Counted from the stretch's first letter, positions 7,195-17,729 are shown. The stretch: DNA of 64,000 nucleotides from an uncultured Bacteroidota bacterium (GCA_902523635.1 CABZAE010000001.1:1-64000), one strand, 5' to 3'. The notes: generated by a model not told the origin, from the sequence alone. A program made the numbers and translations.

Positions 7195-8787
7195 ATGAAA
7201 TATTTGGATATAAATGTTACAAACCACTTACCTAAAATTACATCATCCTATCTAAAAAACGAAGATTTAGTTCAATCATTTTTCAATAGATTTTGCACAA
7301 TTGAGAACTTCGACAAACAGATTAAGGAAAAAAAAAGTAATTACAACGATAATTACAGATTAGTTTTAAAAGATGTTTTAGTTGAACAATACTCAAAAAT
7401 CAAAAATAAATCACTTCAAATAAAATTAATTAAATCTCTAACTGAAAAAAATACATATACTATAACAACTGGCCATCAACTAAACTTATTTACCGGGCCC
7501 CTTTATTTTTTTTATAAAATCATAGATACAATTAAAATTTGTGATGAGCTTGTTAAAAAATTTCCAAATAATAAATTTGTTCCGGTGTTTTGGATGGCAT
7601 CAGAGGATCATGATTTTGATGAAATAAATAATTTCAAAAATTCTCAAAAAAAGTTCACTTGGAATATGAAAAGTAATGGTAAAGTAGGTGAAATTAGTAC
7701 CAGTACTTTAAAAGACACCTTTCAAGATTTAAAACAATTTTTTGGAGATAACAATCTAAATTCAAAAAAAATTATTGATTTGTTTGAAAACTCATACATT
7801 AAGAACAAAAATTTATCAATAGCAACATTTGAGCTCGTTCATAAATTATTTGGAAATTATGGTTTATTGATTTTAAATCCCGATAACAAAAAATTAAAAG
7901 AACTTCTTTTAAAAGATTTTATTGATGAAATCACTTGTCAAACTTGTTTTAAAAAAGTTAAAGTTACAAATGAAAAAATCAGTAGTTTAGGCTTTAAGGT
8001 TCAAGTAAACCCAAGAAAAATAAATTTATTTTACACTGAGAAAAATAAAAGAGACAGAATTGAAAAGTTTGGTGAGAAATATAAAATCCTCAATAATGGT
8101 AAGATTTTCTCAAAAGATCAAATTGTTAATGAAATTATAAAATATCCAGAAAAATTTTCACCAAATGTATTATTAAGAACGTGTTTTCAAGAAAAAATAC
8201 TTCCAAATTTAGCCTATGTTGGTGGTGGAAGTGAAATAGCATATTGGCTCCAATTAAAAAATTATTTTCAAGAAAGAAAAATTACTTTCCCTATACTAAA
8301 AATAAGATCATCTGTTTTGATTATAAGAAAAAAAGAAGAAAAAAAATGCAAAAAAATTGGTGTTGAGGTTTCTGACCTGTTCTCAGATTTCAGTGAGTTA
8401 AGTACCAATTTAATTAAAAGATTGAATTCAGACTCATTTGATTTGTCAAAAATGAAAAAGATATTGAATCAAAATTTTAATGAACTTCATGAACTCAGTG
8501 AAAAAATTGATAAATCATTTATTGGAGCATTGAGAGCTCAAGAAAAAAAACAAATTAAAGGTTTAGAAAAATTAGAAAAAAGAATTGTTAAAGCGATTAA
8601 AAAAGACAACAAAGATAAACTCGATCGACTCAAAAAATTACAGGAGCATTTATTTCCAAATAAAAACTTGCAAGAAAGAGAAATTAATTTTACAGAATTT
8701 TTTAAAGATACTGGTTTTCAATTTGTTGATATTTTATACAAGGATATTAATCCTTTTAATTCAAAATTTAGTGTTATTACGATTTAG
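7195..8787 (+). CDS. bshC: Bacillithiol synthase BshC (cysteine-adding enzyme)
   Basis: BshC joins cysteine to glucosaminyl-malate in the last step of bacillithiol synthesis, giving a low-molecular-weight thiol used instead of glutathione. The 530-residue product carries the family blocks TGHQLNLFTGPLYFFYKI (about residue 95), FVPVFWMASEDHDFDEI (about 130) and LPNLAYVGGGSEIAYWLQLK in the C-terminal half. A coiled-coil stretch (EKKQIKGLEKLEKRIVKAIKKDNK) lies near residue 455, as in the family. The ORF track starts 27 residues earlier, inside ftsY; I chose the ATG one base after the ftsY stop. bshA and bshB are not in the window. Confidence 0.93.
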   Translation: MKYLDINVTNHLPKITSSYLKNEDLVQSFFNRFCTIENFDKQIKEKKSNYNDNYRLVLKDVLVEQYSKIKNKSLQIKLIKSLTEKNTYTITTGHQLNLFTGPLYFFYKIIDTIKICDELVKKFPNNKFVPVFWMASEDHDFDEINNFKNSQKKFTWNMKSNGKVGEISTSTLKDTFQDLKQFFGDNNLNSKKIIDLFENSYIKNKNLSIATFELVHKLFGNYGLLILNPDNKKLKELLLKDFIDEITCQTCFKKVKVTNEKISSLGFKVQVNPRKINLFYTEKNKRDRIEKFGEKYKILNNGKIFSKDQIVNEIIKYPEKFSPNVLLRTCFQEKILPNLAYVGGGSEIAYWLQLKNYFQERKITFPILKIRSSVLIIRKKEEKKCKKIGVEVSDLFSDFSELSTNLIKRLNSDSFDLSKMKKILNQNFNELHELSEKIDKSFIGALRAQEKKQIKGLEKLEKRIVKAIKKDNKDKLDRLKKLQEHLFPNKNLQEREINFTEFFKDTGFQFVDILYKDINPFNSKFSVITI

Positions 8788-8812
8788 AACTACCATTTTG
8801 ATTTTTTAGTGT

Positions 8813-8820
8813 TAATTTTG
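8813..8820 (+). promoter_or_regulatory. -7 box of guaA, three bases before ATG
   Basis: TAATTTTG fits TAnnTTTG and ends three bases before the guaA ATG at 8824. Transcription from here would begin at or next to the start codon, so the message would be leaderless. The ORF-track start at 8809 would lie upstream of this box. No TTG stands at the right -33 spacing. Confidence 0.45.
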
Positions 8821-8823
8821 AAT

Positions 8824-10353
8824 ATGAGTGAAAAAGTTTTAATAATTGATTTTGGCTCACAATACACCCAACTAATTGCACGACGGGTAAGAGAACTCAA
8901 TATATATTGCGAAATTCATCCATTTAATAAAATTGATTTAGATATCAATTCATATAAAGCTATAATATTGTCAGGTTCTCCATTTTCAGTAAGATCTAAA
9001 GACGCCTTACACATCGATTTGACAAATTTTAAGGGTAAAATACCAATTCTCGGAGTATGTTATGGAGCGCAGTACCTAGCTCATTTTAATGGGGGGAAAG
9101 TTGTTTCTTCAAATAAAAGAGAATACGGTAGAGCAAAATTAAACTTTATAGATTGTAATTCGGAACTTTTTCATGGTATTGATGCAGAAACTCAAGTTTG
9201 GATGAGTCACAGTGACACAGTTGAGCATTTGCCTAATGGAGCAAAATTAATTGCTAGCACATCAGACGTAGAAAATGCTGCATTTGAAATTGAAAGAGAA
9301 TTGGTTTTCGGTATTCAATTTCATCCTGAAGTTTACCACACAACAAAAGGAAAAGATCTTTTAAGAAATTTTTTAATCAAAATTTCAAAAATTAAAGCAA
9401 ATTGGACTGCAGAATCTTTTTCCGCTAAAACAATATCTTATATTAAAGAAACTGTTAAAAATGAAAAAATAATACTTGGTTTATCTGGTGGAGTTGACTC
9501 GTCTGTTGCTGCAGTTCTATTGCATAAAGCTGTTGGCTCAAACCTTCATTGTATTTTTGTAAATAACGGTCTGCTCAGGAAAAATGAATATGATGAAGTT
9601 TTAAAACAATATGAGGGAATGGGTTTAAATGTTATTGGAGTTGACTCCTCTGACTACTTTTTAAATTGTTTGTCTGGTATTTCTGATCCCGAACTTAAAA
9701 GAAAAGTAATTGGAAAAGCTTTTATAAAAGTTTTTGATGAACAAGCATTGAAGGTTAAAGGAGTAAAATGGCTTGCTCAAGGAACAATTTATCCAGATGT
9801 AATTGAATCAATTTCTGTAAAAGGGCCATCTGCAACTATTAAATCTCACCACAATGTTGGTGGGTTACCAAAGAAAATGAATTTATCAGTTATCGAACCA
9901 CTAAAGATGTTGTTCAAGGATGAAGTTAGAAAAGTAGGATATGCACTTGGAATTAATAAAGATATTTTATCCAGACATCCTTTCCCAGGACCGGGGTTAG
10001 CTATAAGAATTTTGGGAAAAGTTAGTAAAGAGAAAGTGGAGATTTTACAAAACGTAGATAAAATTTTCATTGATTGTTTGAAAAAAAACAACTTATATAA
10101 TAAAATATGGCAGGCAGGGGCGATTCTGCTACCCGTAAAGAGTGTTGGAGTGATGGGAGATGAGAGAACTTATGAAAACTGCGTTGCTTTGAGAGCTGTC
10201 GAATCCACAGATGGTATGACCGCTGACTGGGTCAATCTTCCCTATGAATTTCTTCAAGATGTTTCTAATCAAATTATTAATAATATCAAAGGGGTTAATA
10301 GAGTTGTTTACGACGTGAGCTCAAAGCCTCCAGCGACTATAGAATGGGAGTGA
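8824..10353 (+). CDS. guaA: GMP synthase (glutamine-hydrolysing)
   Basis: GuaA converts XMP to GMP using ATP and ammonia from glutamine, the last step of guanine nucleotide synthesis. The class I amidotransferase domain comes first ([20 protein letters not shown], nucleophile in [13 protein letters not shown], closing FGIQFHPEV), followed by the ATP-pyrophosphatase domain with [13 protein letters not shown] and the dimerisation tail ending [11 protein letters not shown]. At 509 residues it is full length. I start at [10 protein letters not shown], five residues after the ORF-track start, because the family begins here. Its TGA overlaps the next ATG (TGATG). Confidence 0.97.
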   Translation: MSEKVLIIDFGSQYTQLIARRVRELNIYCEIHPFNKIDLDINSYKAIILSGSPFSVRSKDALHIDLTNFKGKIPILGVCYGAQYLAHFNGGKVVSSNKREYGRAKLNFIDCNSELFHGIDAETQVWMSHSDTVEHLPNGAKLIASTSDVENAAFEIERELVFGIQFHPEVYHTTKGKDLLRNFLIKISKIKANWTAESFSAKTISYIKETVKNEKIILGLSGGVDSSVAAVLLHKAVGSNLHCIFVNNGLLRKNEYDEVLKQYEGMGLNVIGVDSSDYFLNCLSGISDPELKRKVIGKAFIKVFDEQALKVKGVKWLAQGTIYPDVIESISVKGPSATIKSHHNVGGLPKKMNLSVIEPLKMLFKDEVRKVGYALGINKDILSRHPFPGPGLAIRILGKVSKEKVEILQNVDKIFIDCLKKNNLYNKIWQAGAILLPVKSVGVMGDERTYENCVALRAVESTDGMTADWVNLPYEFLQDVSNQIINNIKGVNRVVYDVSSKPPATIEWE

Positions 10354-11801
10354 TGAAAAAAATATTTTTATTATTTCTTTTACCCTTTTTTGTTTTCTCG
10401 CAAGTAAATAGTGAAAACTTACCTCAATCTTACACAATCGATACACTGTTACACGAAGTTAAAAGAAAACAAACTTTATATTCTATTTCCAAAATTTATG
10501 ATGTTTCTGTTGAAGATTTGAAAACATTCAATCCTCAAATTAAAGGAAATAAACTTTCTAGGAAAATGCAACTTAATATACCTCAAAAGAGAAAATTAAT
10601 ATCAATTGTAGATGACAGCATAATTTTATTAGAACAAAATAAAAATGAACCGATTAATAAACCTTTCCAAACAATTAATCTGAAAGATAGTGTTTTCAAA
10701 AAAAAATCATTAAAACTTGGGCTAATGGCTCCTTTTAAAATTGATCAATTTGAAATTGATTCTGTCGAGGTTAATAAACGTCTTTTAAAGGAGCTAAACT
10801 TGACTACAATTTCCCTTGATTTTTATTCAGGAGCTATGCTAGCAATAAAAGAAGCGGTTGATTTGGGATTGGATATTGAGCTTAAGGTTTTTGACACAGA
10901 AAACGATCAAGCTAAAATCGAAAAAATATTACTAGAAAATGATTTTAAGAACTATGATTTTCTTCTAGGTCCATTCATACCTAGAAATGTAAGTCAAATT
11001 TCAAATGGTATCGCTAAATCTAAAACAATCGTCATTTCACCGCTCACAACTAACAAGGTTGATATAAAAAACAATATTGTGCAGTCAATATCTCAAAAAG
11101 AAGTTCAGAAAAAAGCGATGTTTCGTTTCATTGATTCATTGGTTATTGATGAACCCGACCCATGTGTAATGATAATTTATGATGAGGAATCAATACAATC
11201 AAAAAATAAAATTTTAGAGAGATATTCTTATGCTGAATTAATTAAAATTAATGACACGCAGAGTTTTGTTGATCCAGAAATAACCGATTCATTGCTGGTT
11301 TACAGTAAGAAAAACTTTGTTTTTCTGGAATCTCAAAATTTAAATGTCATAACAAGTGTTTCTTCACTTTTAAACTCTCAAGTGAGCGAAGAAAGAGATA
11401 TAAGACTTATGACTACTTACAGGTCAGATATATATGAAAATGAAAATATTTCTTTTGAACATCTTGGAAAATTGAATTTTACTTATCCCAGTTATTATAA
11501 GCCCATTTACAATCAAAATTTGACTAATTTTAATCAAGATTATCTTCTTGAGTTTGGAAAACTTCCAAATAAAACCGCAATACGAGCTTATGATTTGACC
11601 TTGGATTTGATATTAAGATCTGCTGTGTTCAGAAAAATAGAAAAATCTATTAAAATTGGACAAACTGAATATTTACAAAATAAATTCAATTACCAAATTG
11701 AAAATGATATGCTTGTAAACCAGGCCGTGTACATGATTCGACATGATAACTTAGAAATTGTTGAGTTTGACTTAAGTGATCTCAATGAATATAGTAAATA
11801 A
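10353..11801 (+). CDS. LysM-domain protein with periplasmic binding-protein-like region
   Basis: The 482-residue protein has a clear signal peptide ([17 protein letters not shown]), then a LysM peptidoglycan-binding domain (HEVKRKQTLYSISKIYDVSVEDLKTFNPQI, about 30-75). The rest resembles a type 1 periplasmic-binding fold of the branched-chain amino acid receptor kind (KLGLMAPFKID, DFYSGAMLAIKEAVDLGLDIELKVFDTE, FLLGPFIPRN, TNKVDIKNNI). Such fusions are common in Bacteroidetes next to guaA. It is probably an exported cell-wall-associated protein; its ligand is unknown. The start overlaps the guaA stop by one base, so translation is likely coupled. Confidence 0.85.
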   Translation: MKKIFLLFLLPFFVFSQVNSENLPQSYTIDTLLHEVKRKQTLYSISKIYDVSVEDLKTFNPQIKGNKLSRKMQLNIPQKRKLISIVDDSIILLEQNKNEPINKPFQTINLKDSVFKKKSLKLGLMAPFKIDQFEIDSVEVNKRLLKELNLTTISLDFYSGAMLAIKEAVDLGLDIELKVFDTENDQAKIEKILLENDFKNYDFLLGPFIPRNVSQISNGIAKSKTIVISPLTTNKVDIKNNIVQSISQKEVQKKAMFRFIDSLVIDEPDPCVMIIYDEESIQSKNKILERYSYAELIKINDTQSFVDPEITDSLLVYSKKNFVFLESQNLNVITSVSSLLNSQVSEERDIRLMTTYRSDIYENENISFEHLGKLNFTYPSYYKPIYNQNLTNFNQDYLLEFGKLPNKTAIRAYDLTLDLILRSAVFRKIEKSIKIGQTEYLQNKFNYQIENDMLVNQAVYMIRHDNLEIVEFDLSDLNEYSK

Positions 11802-11824
11802 AAATTCTTTCTTATTTCTTTTTG

Positions 11825-11832
11825 TACTTTTG
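11825..11832 (+). promoter_or_regulatory. -7 box of pyrG
   Basis: TACTTTTG fits TAnnTTTG and lies 22 bases before the pyrG ATG at 11855. No TTG is present at the expected -33 position. Confidence 0.4.
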
Positions 11833-11854
11833 CATTTTTAATTTAATATAGCTG

Positions 11855-13492
11855 ATGTCTAAAACAAAATTCATTTTTGTAACTGGTGGAGTTAGTTCAT
11901 CACTTGGAAAAGGCATCATCTCATCATCACTTGCAAAACTATTACAGTCAAGAGGCTTTTCAGTAACAATACAAAAATTTGATCCCTACATTAATATTGA
12001 TCCTGGAACTTTAAATCCATATGAACATGGGGAATGTTATGTAACTGAAGATGGTGCTGAGACTGATTTAGACTTGGGTCATTACGAACGTTTTTTAAAC
12101 GTTAGCACGTCTCAGTCTAATAACGTTACAACTGGAAGGGTTTATAAAACTGTTATAGAAAAAGAACGAAAAGGTGAGTTTTTAGGAAAAACTGTACAAG
12201 TTATTCCGCACGTGACTAATGAAATAAAAAGACGAATAAAATTATTATCACATAATGACAAATATGACTTTATATTAACTGAAATTGGAGGGACAGTTGG
12301 TGATATTGAGTCTTTACCTTACATAGAATCTGTAAGACAACTTCGATGGGAACTGGGCAGAGAAAACACCCTTTTAATCCATTTAACATTAGTTCCTTTT
12401 TTATCTGCTGCAGGAGAACTGAAAACAAAACCAACGCAACATTCAGTAAAAAAGTTGATGGAGAGTGGTTTGAATGCAGACATTTTAGTTTGTAGAACTG
12501 AACACGAGTTGACTAAAGAAATCAAGCAGAAATTAGCCTTGTTTTGTAATGTTGATGTAGAGTCCGTAATTCAGTCAATAGATGCATCAACAATTTATGA
12601 GGTACCAATTTTGATGAAAAATGAAAAATTGGATGAAGTTGTGTTAAATAAATTAAACATCAAAACCTACAATAAAACTGATTTAAAAAAATGGGAAGTT
12701 TTCGTTAACCGTCTTAAATTTCCTGAAAAAAAAATAAACATTGGTTTGATTGGTAAATATGTAGAATTACAAGACTCTTATAAATCTATTCTTGAATCTT
12801 TAATTCATGCTGGTTCTGAAAACAAAACTAAAGTAGAAGTCATATCCATTCATTCAGAGTTCATTGATGCCAATCAAATAAATAAAGAAATTTCTAATCT
12901 TGATGGTATTTTGGTTGCTCCTGGATTTGGTGAAAGAGGAATAGAGGGAAAGATTGAAGCGATAAAGTGTGCAAGAGAAAATAACATACCATTTTTAGGT
13001 ATTTGTTTGGGAATGCAAATGGCGGTGATTGAATTTTCAAGAAATATTTTGAAACTTAAAAAGGCAAACTCAACTGAGATGAATAAAAGTACTCCTGATC
13101 CAGTAATTTCGCTTATGGAAAATCAAAAGAATATTACAGATAAAGGTGGAACAATGAGACTTGGTGCTTGGGAATGTAAAATTGATAAAGATAGCTTGGC
13201 ATATCAAATATATAATGCTGAAGTGATTTACGAAAGGCACAGACATAGGTGGGAGCTTAATGAAATCTACAAAAACAAATTGAATAAGCATGGATTAAAA
13301 ACCAGTGGAATAAATCCCAAAACGAAATTGGTTGAAATCATTGAATATCCTAAAAATGATTGGTTCATTGGGGTGCAATTTCATCCAGAATACAAAAGCA
13401 CTGTTGAATGTCCACATCCTCTATTTGTTTCATTTGTTAAAGCATGTCTAGTTTATAAAAAAAGAATTAATAATGGAAGAGAACAAGATTGA
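11855..13492 (+). CDS. pyrG: CTP synthase
   Basis: PyrG aminates UTP to CTP with glutamine as nitrogen donor. The N-terminal amidoligase domain has the family start KFIFVTGGVSSSLGKGIISSSLA, the block KFDPYINIDPGTLNPYEHGE and TEIGGTVGDIES. The C-terminal glutaminase domain has the nucleophile in FLGICLGMQMAV and the His/Glu pair in GVQFHPEYKS. The 545 residues are the usual length. Its last 20 bases overlap the start of yidC in another frame, which points to coupled translation. Confidence 0.98.
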   Translation: MSKTKFIFVTGGVSSSLGKGIISSSLAKLLQSRGFSVTIQKFDPYINIDPGTLNPYEHGECYVTEDGAETDLDLGHYERFLNVSTSQSNNVTTGRVYKTVIEKERKGEFLGKTVQVIPHVTNEIKRRIKLLSHNDKYDFILTEIGGTVGDIESLPYIESVRQLRWELGRENTLLIHLTLVPFLSAAGELKTKPTQHSVKKLMESGLNADILVCRTEHELTKEIKQKLALFCNVDVESVIQSIDASTIYEVPILMKNEKLDEVVLNKLNIKTYNKTDLKKWEVFVNRLKFPEKKINIGLIGKYVELQDSYKSILESLIHAGSENKTKVEVISIHSEFIDANQINKEISNLDGILVAPGFGERGIEGKIEAIKCARENNIPFLGICLGMQMAVIEFSRNILKLKKANSTEMNKSTPDPVISLMENQKNITDKGGTMRLGAWECKIDKDSLAYQIYNAEVIYERHRHRWELNEIYKNKLNKHGLKTSGINPKTKLVEIIEYPKNDWFIGVQFHPEYKSTVECPHPLFVSFVKACLVYKKRINNGREQD

Positions 13493-15305
13493 CCCATATC
13501 AAATTTTAGGCTTTGTAATCCTAATGATTGCATTTGTATGGTACATTTACACTGTTCCGGAGCCAGAGTCCGATAGATCTAGTAACCAAAGCGTTGTTAT
13601 TAATGAAGATGATCAGGATTTGGAATCTAACAATGAAAATGATATGGAATCTCTTAATGATTTAATTGTTTCTGAAGGATCTGATGATCAAACCGTTGAT
13701 TTACTTAATAAAGTAACATATGAGGATATTACGATTGAAAATGAAGATTTATTTTTAAAAATCGACTCCAAAGGAGGAATGATTAGTCGGGCTTTTCTTA
13801 AAAAATTTAATGATTACAAGGGGGATTCATTGTATTTGATAAATAATTCAAATCACAGTATGAGCATCGAATTTATCACTAATGATGGAAGAGCTATCAA
13901 CACAAAAAACCTGTCATTTAAACCGACAATTGAAAAAAAACGTGATGAAACTAAAATTCTAATGTCATGTGATTTACCCAATTCAAAATTCATAGTCTTT
14001 GAGTATATCATTCCTGATAAGGGCTATATGATAAATTTTTCAGTTAGATCCTCTGGTTTAGGTAATATTTTAAATGACCAAAAAGTTGTGTTGAACTGGG
14101 ATTTAAAAGCACTTAGGCAAGCAAAAAGTGTAGATTATGAAAACAGATACAGTCAGCTTTATTATCAGTTTGAGGGAGATGACACCGATTATTTAAGTTC
14201 GTATAGTGATAGTGATCATAACGAAAACGAAGTTTCATGGATTTCCTACGGTCAACATTTTTTTAACATGATTCTTGTTCTTGAAGAGGCATCTGACAAT
14301 GTTTTCTTTGAATCAAAAAAAATGTTTGAAGATCAAGGTAAGGATGTTATGTACACTAAGAATTATTCTTCTCTAATACCAATTAAATTGATAAGAGGAG
14401 ATATTGATTCAAATTTTAATTGGTATATAGGTCCAAACGATTATGATGTTTTAAAAAAATATGATAATAATATTTATGAATCAATATATTTTGGATGGGG
14501 TATATTTGGCTGGATCAATAGGTTCATTTATTTTCCATTATTTGGATTCCTCAGCAATTATTTTTCAGCTGGTTTAGCAGTAATATTTATGACAATAATT
14601 ACAAGACTTGCAATGTCCCCTGTCACTTACAAAACGTATCTTTCGCAAGCTCGGATGAAGGTAATAAGACCTGAAATTATGGAATTGAATGAAAAATATA
14701 AAAATGATGCCATCAAAAAGCAACAGGAAACTATGAAGCTGTACAATAAAGCAGGTGCTAATCCTTTGTTAGGATGTGTTCCTGCTCTATTCCAGTTGCC
14801 AGTCTTTTATGCTTTGTTTTGTTTTTTTCCTATTGCTTTTCAGCTCAGAGGAAAGTCTTTTCTTTGGGCTGATGATTTGTCCTCTTATGATGTAGTTGCC
14901 GAGCTCCCTTTTGCTATTCCATGGTATGGAGATCATGTCAGTTTACTTCCAATTTTAGCATCAATCGCAATATTTTTCTATACAATGATGCAATCAGGTG
15001 CTCAGATGCAACCAACACAACCAGGGATGCCAAATATGAAGTTTATCATGTATTTGATGCCAGTAATGATGTTGTTTTTCTTCAACAATTATGCAAGTGC
15101 GTTCAGTCTGTATTATTTTGTTTCGAATATTTTAACTATACTCTTGATGCTTGCGATTAAGTATTTTATTATTGATGAAAGAAAAATCCATCTTCAGATC
15201 CAGGAGAACAAAAAGAAACCTTCAAAACAAAATAGATTTCAAAGAAAAATGCAGGAAATGATGGATCGTGCCGAAGAACAAAGAAAATTACAGAAAAGAA
15301 GGTAG
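13473..15305 (+). CDS. yidC: Membrane protein insertase YidC
   Basis: YidC inserts and folds inner-membrane proteins, alone or with SecYEG. The 610-residue protein has the Gram-negative layout: an N-terminal membrane anchor (ILGFVILMIAFVWYIY, about 9-24), a large periplasmic domain, and the conserved core beginning FGWGIFGWINRFIYFPLFGFL (about 345) with YKTYLSQARMKVIRPE, GCVPALFQLPVFYALF and later transmembrane segments. The C-terminus is strongly basic (QENKKKPSKQNRFQRKMQEMM), suitable for ribosome contact. The start lies inside pyrG by 20 bases. FtsY, the SRP receptor that feeds this route, is encoded 6 kb upstream. Confidence 0.97.
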   Translation: MEENKIDPYQILGFVILMIAFVWYIYTVPEPESDRSSNQSVVINEDDQDLESNNENDMESLNDLIVSEGSDDQTVDLLNKVTYEDITIENEDLFLKIDSKGGMISRAFLKKFNDYKGDSLYLINNSNHSMSIEFITNDGRAINTKNLSFKPTIEKKRDETKILMSCDLPNSKFIVFEYIIPDKGYMINFSVRSSGLGNILNDQKVVLNWDLKALRQAKSVDYENRYSQLYYQFEGDDTDYLSSYSDSDHNENEVSWISYGQHFFNMILVLEEASDNVFFESKKMFEDQGKDVMYTKNYSSLIPIKLIRGDIDSNFNWYIGPNDYDVLKKYDNNIYESIYFGWGIFGWINRFIYFPLFGFLSNYFSAGLAVIFMTIITRLAMSPVTYKTYLSQARMKVIRPEIMELNEKYKNDAIKKQQETMKLYNKAGANPLLGCVPALFQLPVFYALFCFFPIAFQLRGKSFLWADDLSSYDVVAELPFAIPWYGDHVSLLPILASIAIFFYTMMQSGAQMQPTQPGMPNMKFIMYLMPVMMLFFFNNYASAFSLYYFVSNILTILLMLAIKYFIIDERKIHLQIQENKKKPSKQNRFQRKMQEMMDRAEEQRKLQKRR

Positions 15306-15315
15306 TGTTTTATCT

Positions 15316-16512
15316 ATGCCAATTAAAAAAAAACGTGTTGTTGTAGCATTATCTGGTGGTGTAGACTCAAGTGTAGCTGCATACCTTCTTATTAAAGAGG
15401 GATATGATGTCATAGGCGTGTTTATGAAAAATTGGCATGACGAGTCAGTAACCATATCAAACGAGTGTCCTTGGCTAGAGGATAGTTATGATGCAATGAT
15501 GGTTTGTGAAAAACTTAAAATTCCATTTCAGACAGTTGATCTAAGTAAGCAATACAAAGAAAGAATTGTCAATTATATGTTCAATGAGTATGAGAATGGT
15601 AACACCCCTAACCCTGATGTGCTCTGTAACAGAGAAATAAAGTTTGATATTTTTTTAAAAATCGCAATGAGTTTAGATGCTCAATTCATAGCAACTGGAC
15701 ATTATGCACGAATTGAACATGAAGAAATCAATGGTAAAAAAATTTACAGTTTACACGAGGGTTATGACAATCAAAAAGATCAGTCATATTTCCTTTGTCA
15801 ATTATCACAATTTCAGCTTAGTAAGGCATTATTTCCGTTAGGTGAGCTTTCAAAAAAAATGGTGCGGGATATTGCTAAAAAACAGAAACTTGTAACTGCA
15901 AATAAGAAAGATTCACAAGGTTTGTGTTTTATTGGAAAAGTTAAGTTGCCTGATTTCTTACAACAGAAACTGAAATTAAAAAAAGGAAAAATTATTAAAA
16001 TTCCATGCAATCATAAAGTCTACCCCATGATTGATTCATCCGATTTTGATGAAAAGAAATTACCTAAAATGTCAAAACCCTACAATTACAATATTGAAGA
16101 TGGGGAAGATGTTGGTTTCCACAACGGTGCACATTTTTACACTGTTGGTCAAAGAAAGGGCTTAGCAATAGGGGGAAGTGAAATGCCAATGTACGTAATT
16201 AAAACTGATATAAAAAAAAATATAATTTATGTGGGTGAGGGGAAAAATCACCCAGGACTTTACAGAAAAACTCTTTTTATTCAAAGAAAAAATTTACATT
16301 TCATTAGAAAAGATAAGTTTTTTGAAGACACCAAAGTTTATGATGTCGATGCTCGAATTAGGTACAGGCAACCATTACAAAAGGCTAAATTGATTATTAA
16401 AAAAAATGGTGCTTACTTGTTTTTTAAAGAAATGCAATCAGCAATTGCTAAAGGACAGTTTGCTGCATGGTATGATCAAGGTGAACTAATTGGATCTGGT
16501 GAAATATCTTAA
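15316..16512 (+). CDS. mnmA: tRNA-specific 2-thiouridylase MnmA
   Basis: MnmA puts sulfur on the wobble uridine (U34) of Lys, Glu and Gln tRNAs. The 398-residue protein has the PP-loop [18 protein letters not shown], the block NTPNPDVLCNREIKFDIF with one catalytic cysteine, and GLCFIGKVKLPDFL with the partner cysteine. I chose the ATG at 15316 (MPIKKKRVVVAL) over the track start at 15268, because the extra 16 residues overlap yidC in another frame and do not look like family sequence. A cysteine desulfurase that could supply the sulfur is encoded at 44.4 kb. It converges on lysA with 7 bases between the two stops. Confidence 0.96.
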   Translation: MPIKKKRVVVALSGGVDSSVAAYLLIKEGYDVIGVFMKNWHDESVTISNECPWLEDSYDAMMVCEKLKIPFQTVDLSKQYKERIVNYMFNEYENGNTPNPDVLCNREIKFDIFLKIAMSLDAQFIATGHYARIEHEEINGKKIYSLHEGYDNQKDQSYFLCQLSQFQLSKALFPLGELSKKMVRDIAKKQKLVTANKKDSQGLCFIGKVKLPDFLQQKLKLKKGKIIKIPCNHKVYPMIDSSDFDEKKLPKMSKPYNYNIEDGEDVGFHNGAHFYTVGQRKGLAIGGSEMPMYVIKTDIKKNIIYVGEGKNHPGLYRKTLFIQRKNLHFIRKDKFFEDTKVYDVDARIRYRQPLQKAKLIIKKNGAYLFFKEMQSAIAKGQFAAWYDQGELIGSGEIS

Positions 16513-16519
16513 TTTGGTT

Positions 16520-17725
16520 TCAGAAGTCTATTAAAATCTGATTTTTAAGTAAATCATCAAAAACTTCTCTTTTTCGAATTAATGTTAATTTATTATCTAT
16601 GTAAAAAACCTCTGCAGGTCTATACCTTGAATTATAATTACTTGCCATTGAAAAGCAATATGCACCTGCATTTTTGATGTTTAAAATATCACCCTCTGAA
16701 ATTTTTGAAATCTTTTTGTTTGTAGCAAAGGTGTCGGTTTCACAAATGTATCCTACAACAGAGTAAAATCTCTCTGAACCATATGGATTTGATATGTTTT
16801 CAATTTGATGATTGGATCCATACATCATGGGTCGTAAAAAATGATTAAATCCTGTATCAACTTGCGCAAAAATTGTAGAAGTTGTTTGTTTGATTGAATT
16901 CACGGAGCATAAGAAACTTCCTGCATCACTCACAAGAAATTTTCCGGGTTCAAATATTAATGTCAAGTCTTTTTCATATTCCTCACAAAATCTATTAAAA
17001 CGGTCTGAGAGTTTGATGCCCAATTCTTCAATATTTGTTTCATTGTCTCCTTTATGATAAGGTACTTTAAATCCACTTCCAAAGTCTATAAATTCCAAGA
17101 ATCTAAATTGCTTTGCAACCTGAAATAAGATTTCTGTTGCGTGAATGAACACTTCAGTGTCAAGTATATCACTTCCAGTGTGCATATGAATCCCATTAAC
17201 TCTAATATTAGTGTTTTCAACTATTCTGAGTAGTAACGGGATTTGGTGGATACTTATTCCAAACTTGGAATCAATATGACCAACTGAGATTTTACTGTTT
17301 CCGCCAGCCATAACGTGAGGATTAATTCTTATACAAACAGGAATCTCAGGGTGAATATTGCCAAATTGTTCCAAGGTGTTAAGGTTGTCAATATTTATTT
17401 TAACTCCCATTTTTGACACCTCCTTAATTTCTTCTATTGAGACTCCGTTGGGAGTATAAATGATTTTTTCAGGAACATACCCAGCTTTAATACCAAGTAA
17501 AACCTCTTGAACAGATACGGTATCTATTCCAGCCCCAAGTTTATTTATATATTTTAATACTGAAATATTTGAGAGTGCTTTCACAGCATAATTTAACTGT
17601 AATTTTTTTACTTGTTTGAAAGCTTTGGTTAATCTTGTATATTGAGCTCTAATTTTCTCAGAATTGTATACATAAAGGGGAGTTCCAAACTTTTTGGTGG
17701 CTTCAAGTAATGTATTATTATTCAT
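16520..17725 (-). CDS. lysA: Diaminopimelate decarboxylase
   Basis: LysA decarboxylates meso-diaminopimelate to lysine, the last step of lysine synthesis. The 401-residue protein is a PLP-dependent alanine-racemase-fold enzyme: the Schiff-base lysine lies in QLNYAVKALSN (about residue 48), the PLP phosphate region in FIDFGSGFKVPY, and the C-terminal catalytic cysteine and Tyr in VGYICETDTFA and GAYCFSMASNYN. HMHTGSDI is also typical. dapD of the same pathway lies at 26.2-27.0 kb. It has a strong promoter whose -7 box is four bases from the ATG. Confidence 0.96.
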   Translation of the reverse strand: MNNNTLLEATKKFGTPLYVYNSEKIRAQYTRLTKAFKQVKKLQLNYAVKALSNISVLKYINKLGAGIDTVSVQEVLLGIKAGYVPEKIIYTPNGVSIEEIKEVSKMGVKINIDNLNTLEQFGNIHPEIPVCIRINPHVMAGGNSKISVGHIDSKFGISIHQIPLLLRIVENTNIRVNGIHMHTGSDILDTEVFIHATEILFQVAKQFRFLEFIDFGSGFKVPYHKGDNETNIEELGIKLSDRFNRFCEEYEKDLTLIFEPGKFLVSDAGSFLCSVNSIKQTTSTIFAQVDTGFNHFLRPMMYGSNHQIENISNPYGSERFYSVVGYICETDTFATNKKISKISEGDILNIKNAGAYCFSMASNYNSRYRPAEVFYIDNKLTLIRKREVFDDLLKNQILIDF

Positions 17726-17729
17726 ATTC

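Noticed and set aside
8585-8809. 74-residue plus-strand ORF
   Set aside because: It is a shifted-frame shadow of the bshC 3' end with no recognisable family or start signal.
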